DNA of 64,000 nt, from assembly GCF_003073045.1 (NCBI RefSeq), contig NC_037592.1, positions 8,348,047 through 8,412,046 of the forward strand, read 5' to 3'. This DNA comes from Pomacea canaliculata. Its lineage: Eukaryota > Mollusca > Gastropoda > Architaenioglossa > Ampullariidae. The translations under genes and the position numbers were made by a program. The notes under the pieces were generated by a model. That model searched no databases, was not told the DNA's origin, and saw only the letters and a program-made list of their open reading frames with translations. Below, piece after piece: positions 11,235-26,300 of the stretch. The first letter of the stretch is position 1. The number at the start of each line of letters is the position of its first letter.

Positions 11235-14200
11235 ATGCCTGCGTCTGCTGTTCACAGTGTTCAGTGTCCTGCTTGTGGCACAAAGTGAGTAAAGTTTATT
11301 GTGTCCTGTGAGTGGTAATAAGTAATTGTCTGGACTATACTCCATTAGAAATCGTCTTATTAGTGCTAATGGTTGTTGGTACCCGAAGACCCTCCACCTC
11401 AGTCTTTACCCATAGGATTTCTTACTTTGCCAGTACCTGTCAGCACGCAGTCCTGTGAACATTTCATGCATCTGTAGCTTGTTTCAACACACGTGAGACA
11501 TCATATTCAGATCACGCTCGTTTTGAAATTCGTATCCTGTAGTTAGCATAGAAGCATATGGTTACTTTCAACAAATATTTTTCATATTTTGAAACTCGTA
11601 TTATAATGACTTTCACAAACTCAAAAAGTTGACTTTCTATTATATAATAATCCCTTGTGAATGTAAGCCCACTAAAATAAAGACTTAAAACTTCTTAATA
11701 AACCTCGTTCATTCGAATTCTGTAAGTTTCTGTGTCACGTGGACGTTTTCACACATGCAAGCGGCTGTATTGTCCGCTCTCCACCACTCCTATACTAATA
11801 GCAATCATAACAACAAGACTCATTCGTCTGTAACTATCTCAGGCAGGACAAAGCTCCAGGACTTTCATGTCAGGAGGACTACACGGGGACCTGCATCAGC
11901 TGCGGCTTCTACATGAAACTACGACTACAACAGGGAGCTAGCGACGGCGTCACCTTCACCGTCAACGGCACTCAGTGCACAGGTAAGGTAGTTAGTCAAC
12001 AGCTGAGGGGCAAAGAGATATAATAAATAATGTAGTTTAATAAATGTAGTGTAAGGGCAAACTTCAGTATTTTAAAAACACAGTCGCATCGTGTTGTAAA
12101 ATTTCGTCACTATAGATTCAGTTTATCCTGACCATAGAAGCTTAAAATGTTTACCGTGATTTGAACAAAACTTTTAGCAAACAATTGTTTTTTAATCATA
12201 ATACTTTAAATTTCGGCAGTGGGAGATGAATTTCACCCCGCCACATCCCTCAACGAGTACCTGAGGAGGACAGGTGTGTCCCGGGGTACGAAGCAGCTGT
12301 GTATTGAAGGAGGGTGTGGGGTGTGTCTGGTGGCCGTGAAACTGTACGAGCCGGTCAGCGCCACGTCACAGGTGTACGCCGTCAACTCGGTGAGTCTCTA
12401 TTTGTGAATCTGTGTGTGTGTTTAAAGAGAGGAACAAATGACAATTCTTTATTAACGAGTGGTAAAATTATTTTAAAAGAATTTCGTTTAGCCTTCGCCC
12501 TCTAGCGGGAAAGAAAAAACTAAATAAATGAACATAAGGTAAGGTATTTAAGGAGACTGGAAGGTGAATATGTACAAAAGAGATGGTTAAGAAAAACATA
12601 TTTACCAGGTTTCCTGGAGTTCAGGTATCTCTAGAGGCCTCATCTTCAGTGTACTTAGATAGTTGGCGTCGAAAGCAGTTCAGGGAGTTCAATTGCTTTA
12701 AGATGGAGGCTGTTCCACAGCACGCTCCCTGAGTATTTCAGACTTGATTTTAAAAGGTCTAATCTAGGAATGGAATTTTAATTTTTGGAGAAGTTCTAGT
12801 GCTATTGGAAAAAAATACTAGAGGGAGTCTTGGCGATAGTTTACCCGTCAGATTTTGTACATGAAAATGCATTTCTTAACTTTAAGTCTGTTTTTCAGAG
12901 GAAGGAAGACATATTGAGAATGTCATTGACTACATATGCTAATCTCTACTACCCACACTAATACGGTTGGAAAGAAAACACTCACCGTGCTGCTCATCAA
13001 AAAATACAATTAAAACAAAGTTCTTTGAATTCAAGAAAGCACTTTTACGGGTGTTTAGACAGAATAGAATCAAGGGAACGCATGTCAAAGTATCACTGTA
13101 GAAACGCATTAACGTAGATAATTGAGCGATATGTACATAGGGTAAAATAAACATACTGGAAATCACGGAACATATCAATATGAAGAAATCCATAATAATG
13201 TAAACTAGAAGCAAAAGAAGAGTTTACAAATAAGAAAATTTATTTCTACTTATTATACATATTTATGTAGATAAATATCAAGTTAGACAATTGCTTGATT
13301 TATGAGAGGAAAGAAAACGTTAATAAATAAGTAGTTTCTTTTTACGTATTCCCTTAACACTTAACCAGAACAAAAGGCGGTTGAGACTTATATATATATA
13401 TTGTTAAGTATTTTACCTTTTATTTCTTCTTTATACAGTGTTTAGTTCAGCTGTACATGTGTGACGGGTGGGAGATAACGACCATCGAAGGACTGGGCAA
13501 TGTCCGAACTGGCCTCCATGCAATACAAAAGCGTCTGACTAAGTACAATGGAGCTCAGTGTGGCTTCTGTAGCCCCGCCCAAGTCATGAATATGTATGGG
13601 TGAGTAATCATGCTAAAGACTGCTTAATGTGTCTTTACAGATGTCTTTCCTTTACATTTTTTAGAATTCTATTTTAAAAAATGTTCAGGAGCAAATAAAA
13701 AAGCATCAGGTGTAATGACCATACTAAACTATGCTAGATGAGAAAGCTCAACTCATTTATCTGTTTTAAATAGTTTCTATTTTTTTTTTTTTTTTTTTGA
13801 TTTCACATAATAAAATGACGACCGAAGACTGCTTCAGAGAAACCCCACACCCACCATGCAGCAGGTCGAGGACGCCTATGATGTCTCTATTTGCCGATGC
13901 ACAGGTAGGACCCGTAGCAGTTCTTACATAATAAGTCATACACCTGTCTTATTGCAAAGTGTTAACTACTGAGGCTACACTGATATTAGTAATAATTACT
14001 AAATTGTGGTTGTTTTCGGCTGGAAGAAGGGTGAGGTGGATGTCTTGAACTCGTTGGCACTTGCGATGGGACCTGGAGCTAAAATTTCTTGAACCAGCCA
14101 ATATCTCGGCAGACTTATTCTTGTAGAAATGACTAATGTAATAAAAAAACAACAAGTATAGGTAATGTAGTTAAGACATTGTGAGTTATTGCAGATTTTT

Positions 14201-14346
14201 AGAATTATTTGCCTGAATAAAACTGCATAATGTCTACCAAAAAAGATTGCATGCTAACATACAGGATACAGGCCAATCTTGGACGCCATGAAGTCATTTG
14301 CTTCAGACGCCCCACCAAACCTCCAAGGGGCATGATTGATATTGAG
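11235..14346 (+). other. Gene A exons 1-6: zinc-ribbon-like extension and two [2Fe-2S] domains
   Basis: Exons: 11235-11284, 11843-11982, 12220-12389, 13439-13599, 13828-13904, 14265-14346. Exons 1-2 encode the extra N-terminus with CPACG (C11, C14) and CISCG (C34, C37). Exons 3-4 encode the plant-ferredoxin-type cluster [10 protein letters not shown] plus Cys at +22. Exons 4-6 encode the second cluster [15 protein letters not shown] ... ICRCTGYRPI. Exon 6 lacks one G in CAAGGGGCATG (sister copies have CAAGGAGGCATG or CAAGGCGGCATG). Confidence 0.9.
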
Positions 14347-17300
14347 GTATGGAAGTTAAAATAGACCAAATACAAACCTTAAACCTTTGCGTGCTATCCA
14401 TTTTTATTTAATTTTAAAGGCACACAAATAAATTTTATTGCCTAAGGAAGTAGTAGTGATAGTACGAACAGGAGTTATTTTAAAGGGTTTGATCAATTCT
14501 GTTTGTGTGAACGCAATCTTTCACGCATATGTTTAAGACAGAAAAAAAGGTAAATGGAAAGCTACTTTCTTTTACAGGATCTGAACCCCAAGATGTGCAA
14601 GAAGACCGGCGAGAGATGCGAGGGCAAGTGTAACAACAAGAAGGACAAGAAGGACTGTTCCAGTGCTCGACAACAGGACAGTGGTTCCCCGAGTAGCGTG
14701 GGCGCCAGGGCTGTGTGGTTCAAACCCACCACACTGCAAGAGCTGTACACCCTGCTCCATCAGCACCGCGCGGACAACTACCGTCTGGTCTTCGGCAACT
14801 CTGGCTTTGGTAAATACGATTCAATCAAATAATGTTGACACTTTCTTCAAACCAACTAGACGTGACACGGTAATTTTAAAACCATCATCAATTTTTTTCG
14901 TTTTCATAAATTGAACCTACTAGTGTTTTTTTACTGGTATTTAAAAATTTTCATTGCTAATTCAGGTGTATACAAAGAAATTGGACCGTGGATGTACGAC
15001 ATATTAATTGACATCAGAGGAATACAGGAGTTATACAGGATAGAGGTGAGTTTTTGTTATCAAACTAAAAACAGTAATTTTGCAGAAACAAGTGGTAGTC
15101 AGTAAAACTGATTTGTCAAAGAAAACGTCTTTTCGGAAATTACAATGTAAGCAAGTAGGTAAGTAAAGCAATTCTCAGGTGCTATCAGTTTACAATAATT
15201 AGCATCAGACAACACAATCTCACTATTATGATATCTGTGGGGAAAGAGATGGGCAACTAATTTTGTCAAGGCGTACATTTATTTTCGGTAAGTTCAGTCA
15301 TTGATGGACACCACCACGGCTTACTTGTGGCTTTAAACATCACCCTGTCGCTTGACCTGAGCGGGTTGCGTTCCTTATCTGACGTGGCAGTTCACTCCCT
15401 CGCTGGTGTGGGGCGCTAACCTGACGCTGACCAACATCCACGACCTGTGCGACAAGGCGCGCAGCAACGCATCACTGCCGTACGCCGCCGTCTTCGCGGA
15501 GCACATCAAGAAAGTGGCCAACAATGGCGTCAGGAACGTACGTGTCATGTAGAGCTTGACTAGTGAGCACGATGTCCGTACATGTTTGAACAAAAGGGTG
15601 TTAATCTTGGATCCGTAAAGCAAGCGTTGGTAACATGATTATCTCAAATCTTTGACCAGAACATCAGAAAATCACATGATTGTTTTTTGTTGTTTGTTTT
15701 GTTTTTGTTTTTTTCTTAATACGATAGATTTTTTCTATTTTCCTAACGGTAACATTACAATTACACGTGCATTTTTTCGTTATTGTAGCTGGGGTCATGG
15801 GCAGGCAACCTCATGCTAAAACACAGACATCCAGAGTTCTTTCCGACATCTTTACCATGCTGGAGGTCGTTGGAACCCGACTTCTGATTGGTGCGTTTTA
15901 GACTCAAGTTAATATATGAGAGGCTTTCAAGAAAGTATTTTTCTAAACTTAACGATTGAGAATAAAGTGCAACGACCATTTCAGAATATTTTATTTTACC
16001 GCATTATGGTTTCAGGCGATGAAACCGGAAACAGAAGCCAGTGCACCTTGAAAGAATTTCTCAGCCTGGACATGCAGGGCAAAGTCATCGAGGCAGCCTT
16101 ACTCCCAACCTACACCGACACCAACTACTACATCCGACTTTACCGTGTTTCACAACGACTACAGGTAAACCTCTTTTTTCTCTTGATAGGACTTCGAAGC
16201 AATGCATTTTTTTTCTCTCGTAGCACCGCACTGACATTGCTCATTATTTGTATTCTGTGTACAGTCTGACCATGGTCACGTGATAGCAGGGTTCAACATG
16301 AAGATTGACAAGACCAATAACTGCACGGTGCTACAAAAGCCAACTATTGTTTTCCAGGGCATCAGCGGCACTCTGGTCAGTGACAAAGACCTCCATAATA
16401 TTGTCAGCAGCTCCAAAATTAAACTTACGAAACAAAGAAAGTCTTTACTAATGCACTTACTTTACTAAAGTAACGAACTGATTAGTAGTACAATAAACAA
16501 TTATGAACTTACTTGAACCGGTCTTTAATGACTGTTATGATTGACTCTCTAATTGATGAGGATGAGATGTGACATAATGTTCACCTTTTAATAAGCCAAT
16601 GTTCATATGTACACAGTTTACTGATAATCCTGTCATTTTCTAGCGATTCTGTGAGTAGCTTGCGCAATGTCTGGTTTCTTAAAAATTAAAAAAATCTTTA
16701 CGTTTGGAATTTACTGGATATGAAATCGAAGAGTCAATAAATCATCACATTCTAATTTTTGTCAATAGAACCGTGCTGAAAATACAGAAACTTTTCTAGA
16801 AGGAAAGCAGCTGGGTGATCCTCAAGTTCTGAGAGGTGAGTATAAGTAATAAAGATTTATTTTCTCTTTAACAAGTTTTAGGAGTACTAAAAAATACGAG
16901 AAAGTTCATGTATAAAATAATTCTTATTAAAACTTTTTTCAAGTAATCTAGAGTCACTTTTCTGATCACGCAATCATAAGTAAGAACAAGTAATAAGGAA
17001 CTGCTTTTATATAATGAAGGAATATGTCTTCATCCGAGTGGTTTGTTTGCCTTTGATAGTCTGTATAAGATTGTGTAATTTTTTTCTGCATCAGAAATCT
17101 CTGAATGGATGATATTACCGAAACTACGTACTCAGTTAATGCTGTAATGATTTAGCTTTATCAGTCTTGTCTGAATATTAATATTTTATGTTTCACTAGA
17201 AGTGTTTTTTAAGAACAATCATGTAAAACTATTCTCTCACAGACTGCTTTTCCATGCTGAAAATGGAACTGAACCCTGCCAGTAATCCTGTACTGGCCAG

Positions 17301-20300
17301 TGCTGAGTATCGGCAAAGCGCTGCATTGTCTTTTTTCTACAAGGTGTCTTTCCTTATTTTTCGAAAGTTCAATTTTCGTGAAATGAACGTAGATTCGTGT
17401 TTGATTGATTCTACGTCACCTGCAGAAGGACAAAAAATAAAATAAGGTCAAAATTAGCGTAGGATATCCCCGACATTTATTTTTGAGAGCTGACAGTATT
17501 CGGCGCAGGCATGAACAATCCAGATCAGGGTTTAAAATATACCATACATCACCTTCTTGAAATATATTTAATGTCCCAAATCCGATGGTTGAACTGTTCA
17601 TATTTTTGGCCCTTTGAGGACCCAAAGCAACCTGGTTCATTTGTTTGTGTCCTATACAGATTTTGTTCCATTTTGTGTACTTATAGTCTGTTCGTGAAAC
17701 ATTCTTTTTACCACTCCCTTTAGAGTCTTTGAAACTTTCTGGTCCTCAGTACGTGCTGGACGTGTGTGGAGACAAGGTGGCTCAGAGGTACCGCAGTGGC
17801 GGCGCCAGTCTGGTGCGCCCAGTGTCGTCAGCGAGTCACTCGTACGACACTCGCAGGGAGGAGTGGCCCCTCAACGAGCCCATGACATCCATTGACGCGG
17901 ATTACCTGGTAATCAAATTTTTACAAGTCTTTCATTTGCATTTAAGGTAAGTTTTATCACAATAATTTCTTTACTAAAATAAAACTTTGACTGTCTCAGC
18001 TGCAGTTGATAGACCATTGACACTTTGGCCAATTGAATCAAATATACCTTGAACTTCGTAAAAGTGGAAACAGTACTATCAACCTATGTATGCAGGTTTC
18101 TGGAATGGTTCGGTACTTGGATGATGTTCCTTTGGAGCCGGACGAGCTGCACGCTGCCTTTGTCATCAGCACAGAGGGAAACGCTGAGATCGCATCCATT
18201 GATGCTCAAATGGCGCTAGTATGTCTGTATCAGAAACAATGATTGGTACTGAAGTTACATTCGGCGCCTGTAATTTGTATTACCTTGGCAGATATATAAA
18301 CTAAAGAGTAAAGTTGCTGAGCATTTATTCTGATATTAGACATAATAGTAACACTTTCCTCCTTTGTCATGTTTTTAGTTTTCATAAATTTTTGCTGGCA
18401 AGACAACCTGTTGTATAATGCGTTATCGAATTTTGTCAGACTTTACCAGGGGTACGCAAGTTCATCCAAGCTTCAGACTTTCCAGCTGGAGGAATTAACA
18501 ATTTTTCTAGTCCATTTGCAGTAGAAGAGGTAAGTTCTGTGGTTATCTACATTCTAAGATTTGAAAGAAATATTTTCAGTTTGTGGATGAGAAATAAATA
18601 AAACATAGAAAAAGTAAAAACATTAACATCACTAACAACAGCAACAGCAATATTTTGAATAATTCTGTTCCAGCATCTTTTTTTTATTATTTTACGAAAA
18701 GCTAATAAATGGGTTGTTGCGAAGCATCATGTCCAAATATCTTTCTTGTTAGATTCTTTCCAGCGGTCGTGTGCAGTATGCTGGCCAGCCCATTGGCATC
18801 ATCGTTGCAGGTGACATGATTTTTTTTACCACCTGCCAATACCAAGATGCTGACGTGTAACACTGTGATTGGATTTACTATTTTTTTAATAAGCTTTGTT
18901 GACCTCTGTTTATTTGCCGCAAAATTGCAACTTAAGAAATTGGGGTTTTATTTGGTTTGGAGTATTTTTTTGCAAAAGACATTTCCTTTGCGAATTGTTT
19001 TGAAACATTAATGTCAAATAAAGTGTCTAGTCATAACTTCTTCCTTTTACGACAGACGACCCTCAGATGGCAAGTACAGCTGCCTCCATGGTCAGGGTGA
19101 CCTACAAGAATGTCCAGCCTCCATTGTTAGACCTCAGGACGGCCATCAACCAGAAGTCGTTCTTTCCTCGCCAGATGGATCCTGTCATCAGAGGTGACCC
19201 AGACTGTAAGTAGTACAGCTCCTAGGTGTCTGTATTCGTTTATTATATTGAGTTTTGACTGAATATTGATAAATAACATACATGCATCAATTTTTTGAAT
19301 ATAATAAGTTTGAAATAATGTGCAATGGAAGTGGAGGTACATTAACATTTTTATTGTGAATTTTCTTTAGCCCAATTTCTGATTGTAAGCAAGCTTTTTT
19401 TCATATGTTTGAGCCAAGTAATGTTGATTATTTAAGTGTTTGTATTTTTTATTTGTTGCCTTCATTAGCATTAAAAGTTCTTTCGAGCACAAAATAAATA
19501 CACGATAAATGTATATTTAAAAGCGTTTACATAGCCCAGCGTTTCTCACGTATCAAGATTACTTTTACAAAAGACAATTTTTTCTGCATTTTTAGTGGCC
19601 ATAGCCCAGTCCCCTCATCGCCTGACTGGGTCTGTAGAAGTAGGAGACCAGTACCACTTCTACCTGGAGTCACAGAGCAGCAGGTGTGCCCCCAACGACA
19701 CTGGGGGCATGGACGTGCGGGCGACAACCCAGTGGGTGGACTTGATCGTGAATGTGGTATCACGGGTCCTCAACATCCCAGTAAGCAGGTGACCAGTCAT
19801 GTACTCTTAAGACGCATCACCTTAAATGTTTGTCTTACCACTAGACAGGCGTGTGTTCTTTCATTTAAAAAAATCTGTAACCTTCCGCGGTAAGGAAGCT
19901 GTGAGTGATGGGAAGAGAGAAGAAAGGCTGGGGAACCCGACATTTGAGCAGAAATGCAACTGCTAACTGTTTGAAATCCTTCTGGTAACCTTCCTTATCT
20001 ACCCAGCGGAAATAGGTAGATTTATCATAAAAGGTGGAGGCAACAGAAAGAACTCTTGGGCTTCTAGAATGCTGTTTGATACAGTGAGCCACGCATGTTC
20101 AGTACTCCTGCAGCTAACAGAGTATGATTGACATTTTACCATTGATTGTAACGATAATAATAAGGCTTATTTTTAGAAGTGTCGTGCAAAGTAAAATACT
20201 ACCAAAGAATGAAACAGCTTACACATAGAACACCGTACGGACAGAACTGTGTAGCAAACATAAGTAAAGTGCTTGGACAACAATTTCTGGAGGGAATGGA

Positions 20301-23300
20301 CGAGTTCAGCAAATTATAAAGGTATTTTCAAAAAATGTGAGCTTAGAGGTCAAACGAGACCTCCCACGCCTTTGACATCTGTGGTATTTGTTCATTGTTT
20401 GCATGTTCTCGTTCAATGATTCAATGATGTAATGAAGAAACGACATACAATCTGTTTGATTTGTAGCGTGAACCTGGAGGTCGAACGCTTAGGCGGCGCG
20501 TTTGGAGGAAAGGCCACTCGCAATGCAATGGTGTCAGGAGCATGCGCCCTGGCCGCCTACATCATGCAAAGGTAATCAGTAATCAAGGACACTCCGTTTA
20601 CATAATGACAAGCATCAGTAGGAATAATAATATTATTGTTATCAGTTAGTAAGTAAAAGTGATATTTGTTATAAACATTACCCTAATATTTCTTAGTACC
20701 AAGCAATGAGCTCCAATTTTTAAGAGCTTGCTGGATAGACAGCACTCATCTGGGTTTGAGGAATAAGTCAGGACATTATTCCTTCTACGTCATAGAAGAA
20801 GGCTTGCTAATTAAACAGTTCTTCATTAACATGGGATTACAACTCCCTATTTGACTGCGGCCTTCGTCCTGAAGGTAGATAAATATATATATAAACAAAA
20901 TAAATGGATTAACAGGGTATGTTTTGTAGCAAGCTATAAGACTTGCTAATTTAATGTTTGATTCGAGTTATCCTTAAAGTCCATGTACTATCAAGCTATT
21001 CAGTGATGCAGCCGAGTTTGCTGCTGAGTATGCTGCTATAGCAACATCTTAATACCTTGTACTTTGTCACCATGACCTGTGGTAATTTGTATTGTTTCGT
21101 ATAATTTTGCTTCTTTCCCAGGCCCGTGCGCTTGGTGATGGACCTGCACACAAACATGAAGTCGCTTGGAAAACGTCTTCCATATTTTGCTGAGTACGAG
21201 GTGAGGCGTGTTCACTTGTCTTCTGTATTCTTGTACCAGGGCTTCTGCTTACGCAAAAAATTGCGTACAGTACGCATTAAAAGTTCGGAGGACCCCTTCA
21301 ATTTTCGTAAATGGGGTCCCCTTCAAATTTGGGCAAAGAACAGGGACCCCTTAAAAATCTGAAGAAGGGGTCCCTGGGACCCCAAAGAATTTAGTCTTAG
21401 CAGAAGCCCTGTTGTACCTCACTATAAGAAGACAAATTTATTTAGTCAAAAACTGTCAAATCTGAGATACAACTCACTGTGATTATTACATATCTGTTGT
21501 AAGCCTTCTATAAAGACGAACTACAACACCATGAGGTACATATTAAACATATTTTACGCAATAGTGAAAATGGACGAAACAACCACACAATGAAACAGTA
21601 CAAGATTAATGCTATTCCTTAAGATCCCAGTCGGGTTATATGCATTCTAAACCCTGGAAGATCCATTGTCGATTGAGTCGTACAGATCCCCAAAACAGAA
21701 GTTCACTATCCTTAACAACGACATCCAGCCCTCCGTATCATTGTTATTGCTATTGTTACGGTAGCTGCTTTAGTTTCGGTACTGATTATGACGATGATGA
21801 TCTATCTTGTGTACAGATCATTATGTAAGTGACGTGCACTTTGTTAAGATGGTTTTGTATCCTGGAGTATTTTTTTATATACGCCTGACAGGTGGGATTG
21901 ACTGAGGAAGGAAAACTTAACGGAATCAAACTGACGTGCTACCGTGAGTGTGGTTACAGCGATGCTAGCGGGGGCTCATTTGGTGTTGCAAACTTCATCG
22001 ACAGCAGTGAGTGTCTGAATGAATGTGTGTGACATTTGTTCTCTGTACTGTGTTTTATCAAGTAGCTTGCACAGATTGTATGTAAGATGCAAACGGTTTA
22101 GTTCGTTCAGATTATGGGTTTAAATTATTGAAATTTTGTAAGTTTTGTGCATTATTAGTTTTTTTCTTTCCTATAATGTAAATCACGCCGTCAATTATTT
22201 ACTTGTTAACCTCTCCAGCCTACTTTTGTCCGAACTGGAGCCTAAAGCCAATCACTGTAAAAACAAACAAAGCAGCCAACACCACCTGCAGGGCACCAGG
22301 TACGTGGGCATTCTATGAAATACCTGTCATGTCACTGACAAGACAAATTTACTTTTACTTGTAGTTATATCGACGTTTCTAGATTATGTACTTCGGATAT
22401 GAAACTGTAAAAATGATTTTTATTGAAACTTCTTTAGCATCGAGTATAAGAAATATTAGGAAGAAATTTAGACATTTTAATCATGAAGGAATTGGCTTTG
22501 TCTTTCTTGTATCTGTCTCTGTCTCTTACAGACTGCGTACCTGCTCAGTTTGTAATCGAGACAGTGATGGAGAATATTGCCAAAGAGCTCAACAAGGACC
22601 CAACAGAAATCCGAAAAATAAATTTCTACCAGAAAGGACAGGTAATATATGGCGTGTTCTTCTATTCTAAGCTGTAGCCAGACATAGGAGGTATCTGTCT
22701 TTTGTACAAGATGTTAGTATGTTACAGTCAGAATAAATAAAGGAGGATGAAAAAAAAAGAATAAAGAGGGAAAAGTGTATGTAGTTAGTGAATGTCACCT
22801 CAGAAAGTATAAATAATTTATCTACCACCTTTAAGGATAATTATTTACTAGTAATTTAATTATAAAATCCCCTTCACTTAAAGTATTACAGAATTATTAT
22901 CTGAATCATATGCCTGGCACAGTGTAGTTGACTATTACACGACACTTCAAATGTTCACGAATCCTTTGTCCATACCAGTTTTCTCTGAACGGATCAAGGC
23001 TGGACTACTGCAACATCGGAGAAATTGTTTCTCAGTTAGAAGCATCTTCTGACTTGGAAACCCGTAAACAGCAGGTGGCAGAGTTTAATCAGGTAAAAAG
23101 TAGGAACAAATAAAACACGCTTCCTTGTCGATAGTGAGATAAAAGTTTTTTCAGACATTTCTAGATATTACTGAAGCTAATAACAAGTTCCTAGATAAGT
23201 GCTATATTTATTTACTAATAATATGGCATTAGACTGGCAAGCTGGGATTGGAGGAAGAGGTTTATCTCATGAAGATCACACAGCTACATTCATGTTTCAG

Positions 23301-26300
23301 GCAAACCGTTGGAGAAAGCGTGGCATCTCCGTGGTCCCCACAAGATATCCGATGGGATGGGGTGGCCATTACAGTGTGTTTGTGGCCATCTACAACTCTG
23401 ACGGCTCTGTCGCAATCGAACATGGCGGCATTGACATGGGACAGGGAATCAACACAAAGGTAAGCAGACCACGTGTTTAGACTCCTGTACAATAGTTGAG
23501 AAACTGCAAGATGAACCACTGAACATATGGAACAAAGAAGAGAAAATTTATATTTTGGCTTACAGCTGCATTACTGTCCACATTTGGTTACACTTCAAGT
23601 GTAAATGGAGGGATTAAGTCGGCAGCAGGTTTGCTCTGGTCCATAACTACCGCCATGCAAAGTTATAGCCATTCATCAGCTAATGATCGTTATATTTTTT
23701 TTTACGTGAGACTGCGAACCTACCGTGACAGAGTCTCTTTCCTATGATCCCTATCTGCAGGTGGCACAGGTGTGCGCCTATGAGCTGGGTGTACCAATGT
23801 CGTTGATCCGTGTCAAAAAGAATTCTTCTACTGCCAACGCCAACTCGACCTACACTGCGGGCTCCATGGGCAGTGAACTGTGCAGCATGGTGAGTTTTTA
23901 TATGACGATAATTTTAGTCCTCCTTCCTCGACTGACATATTTTTTTTTCTTTTAGAAGAGAATCTGTTTCTAAGTAAGGTAGGACTGATTAATCTGCAAC
24001 ACCACGTTGCCTATAGATTTTACCACTTGTCTTTGGATGGTAAAAGAAACAAAATTATCAAGAGTCGTTGACAATGTGGTTCATCGCGCCCTTAAACTGT
24101 GATGTACGTTCTACAGAGGATGTTTGCGTTAGTAACTGAAAGGACCTTTTTATCTTATCTGGGCAGAGACAATAATCCAGTGTTTGTTTGACCAGTGGGA
24201 AATATAGAAAAGCTTGCGTTATTTGACAGCAAAGAGCCATTTAGAAATTGTTATTGTCTTACCACAGGGAGTCATCCAGTGTTGTCAGAAAATCAAGGCA
24301 AACATGGCGCCAGTTCGGATGAGGATGCCGACAGCGGCATGGAAGGACATTGTTAGCGAGTGTTACCGCAGTGGAATCGACCTTTCAGCCCACGCCTAGT
24401 AAATACAATTAAAAATGATGTAGTGATTATCTTATGTTCTTTGCGGCTAAACTCTGATGCTAGAGCTTAAACTTTGTCACCTACAACTCTATACAAATAT
24501 TTTCCAATTTTCACTAGTTGTTTTCCTGTCCTTAAGAAGATAATATTTTTCAGCGACAACAGAAATTCTATGGATATAATAAAAGTTAAATTTAGAAGAA
24601 ATTCAAGAATTGGAAATTAAATTGCACTGTTTTATATTTCTCCTGATTGTGCTAGCTGTTTTATGTCTCAGCACCAACCCGTACAGTGAGTTCCCCACTA
24701 GATACAGTGTGTACGCAGCTGCCGTGGCGGAGGCTGAGGTGGACATCCTCACAGGCCAGTCACAGATCAACCGCGTGGACATCTTGTATGACTGCGGGGA
24801 AAGGTCAGAGTCCAATTGTTTATAATAACTTTGTTTGTGACTGATGTGCAATAGCATAATTATGAAAATATCAATATTATCGATATTTTGCTCATTAGAA
24901 TATCTAGTGGTAAGTACAATTAATAAAGAGCTGATAACACTTCTAATAGCGGCGTAGGCTAACACAGTTTTATTTTATGTTTAGTTTGAGTCCAGAAATA
25001 GACATTGGCCAAGTGGAGGGTGGCTTTATGATGGGTGTGGGATGTCATCTACTTGAGGACAGCAAGTTTGACCCCCAAACCGGAGTCCTTCTGACGGATG
25101 GAACTTGGGTCAGTCATGAACACCTTTTAAAATTAACTCTTGAAAGTATATTTATTCAGTAGTTCAAACTGTAACAGAAAAACAGGACACATCCTTAATG
25201 AAAATATTAATGGCTCTCTATCGAGGTTTTAATTTTCTAATGCAAGCATTCAGGAATAAACCCGACCACAACACAGCAACAGCAACACCAGAAAAAGTGC
25301 AGTGAAGAGCAGCTTGTCTAATTCAAAGAGAACAGGGAGATAGGATGTAGACTTACACGGGTAAAACTCAAACAGCCAGCCAACCGTGAAGAAACACGTG
25401 CAAAAGACAACACACGTGTAAACACATCAAGCACAAGCGCGCGCACATAAGCACGTACTACCACAGACATAGCTTGTGTGCCGAAATATTTCAATAATAG
25501 TGTTTTTCCAGGCTTCGTTTATTTATTTTCTAACAAATCGTACTACTCACGTTGCAAAAAAAAAAAAATCATTAAATGTTAGAATATGTATGATGAAAAC
25601 ACAAGTAACAAGGTTCCCTGTTGCATCAGAACCCACTTAACTTTGCAGGAATACAAGCCACCTTTGCCTAAAGACATTCCCATAGATTTCCGGGTAAACT
25701 TCCTGAGAAACTCACCTAATCCTTTAGGGGTACTTCGCTCCAAAGGTAATGAAAAGAAGTTCTGACATGCTACCTACCTTACTACTGTTAATTTATCCAT
25801 AATTTGTTATTTTTAAAACTATTTTTTTACCATCTGATTTAACTCATCTTTAAAAATTACACTTCAAAATTTTCTGATTGCTGACAGCTTAAGCAAGCAA
25901 AAGCAATATGGCGTGAAGTCATACAAAAAAGTTCGAAGGTATTTAACATATTTAAAAAGGTTGGTTGAGGTACATCGTTTCATTTAATTCTTATTTATGG
26001 GGTATATTTCCAGGGAACAAAAACGTACCTGTCTTTTCCAGAATGTTTCCCTGGGTATTTCTTGTTGGCTAAGCTAATCACCTAATGATTTCCCGTGTAG
26101 CCACCGGCGAGCCTCCTGTTGCCATGGGTAGTGTCGCTGTCTTCGCCATCAAGCACGCCGTGGAGGCTGTCGTGCCGAGATCGGCCAGGACACCTACTTC
26201 ACACTGAGTATGTCACAGAGAATAGTTCGATATTTAGAAAATAAATGTGTTAACTGTAGAAAATTGTTCTTAAACAGTTTGTATCAGACGTACCACGGTG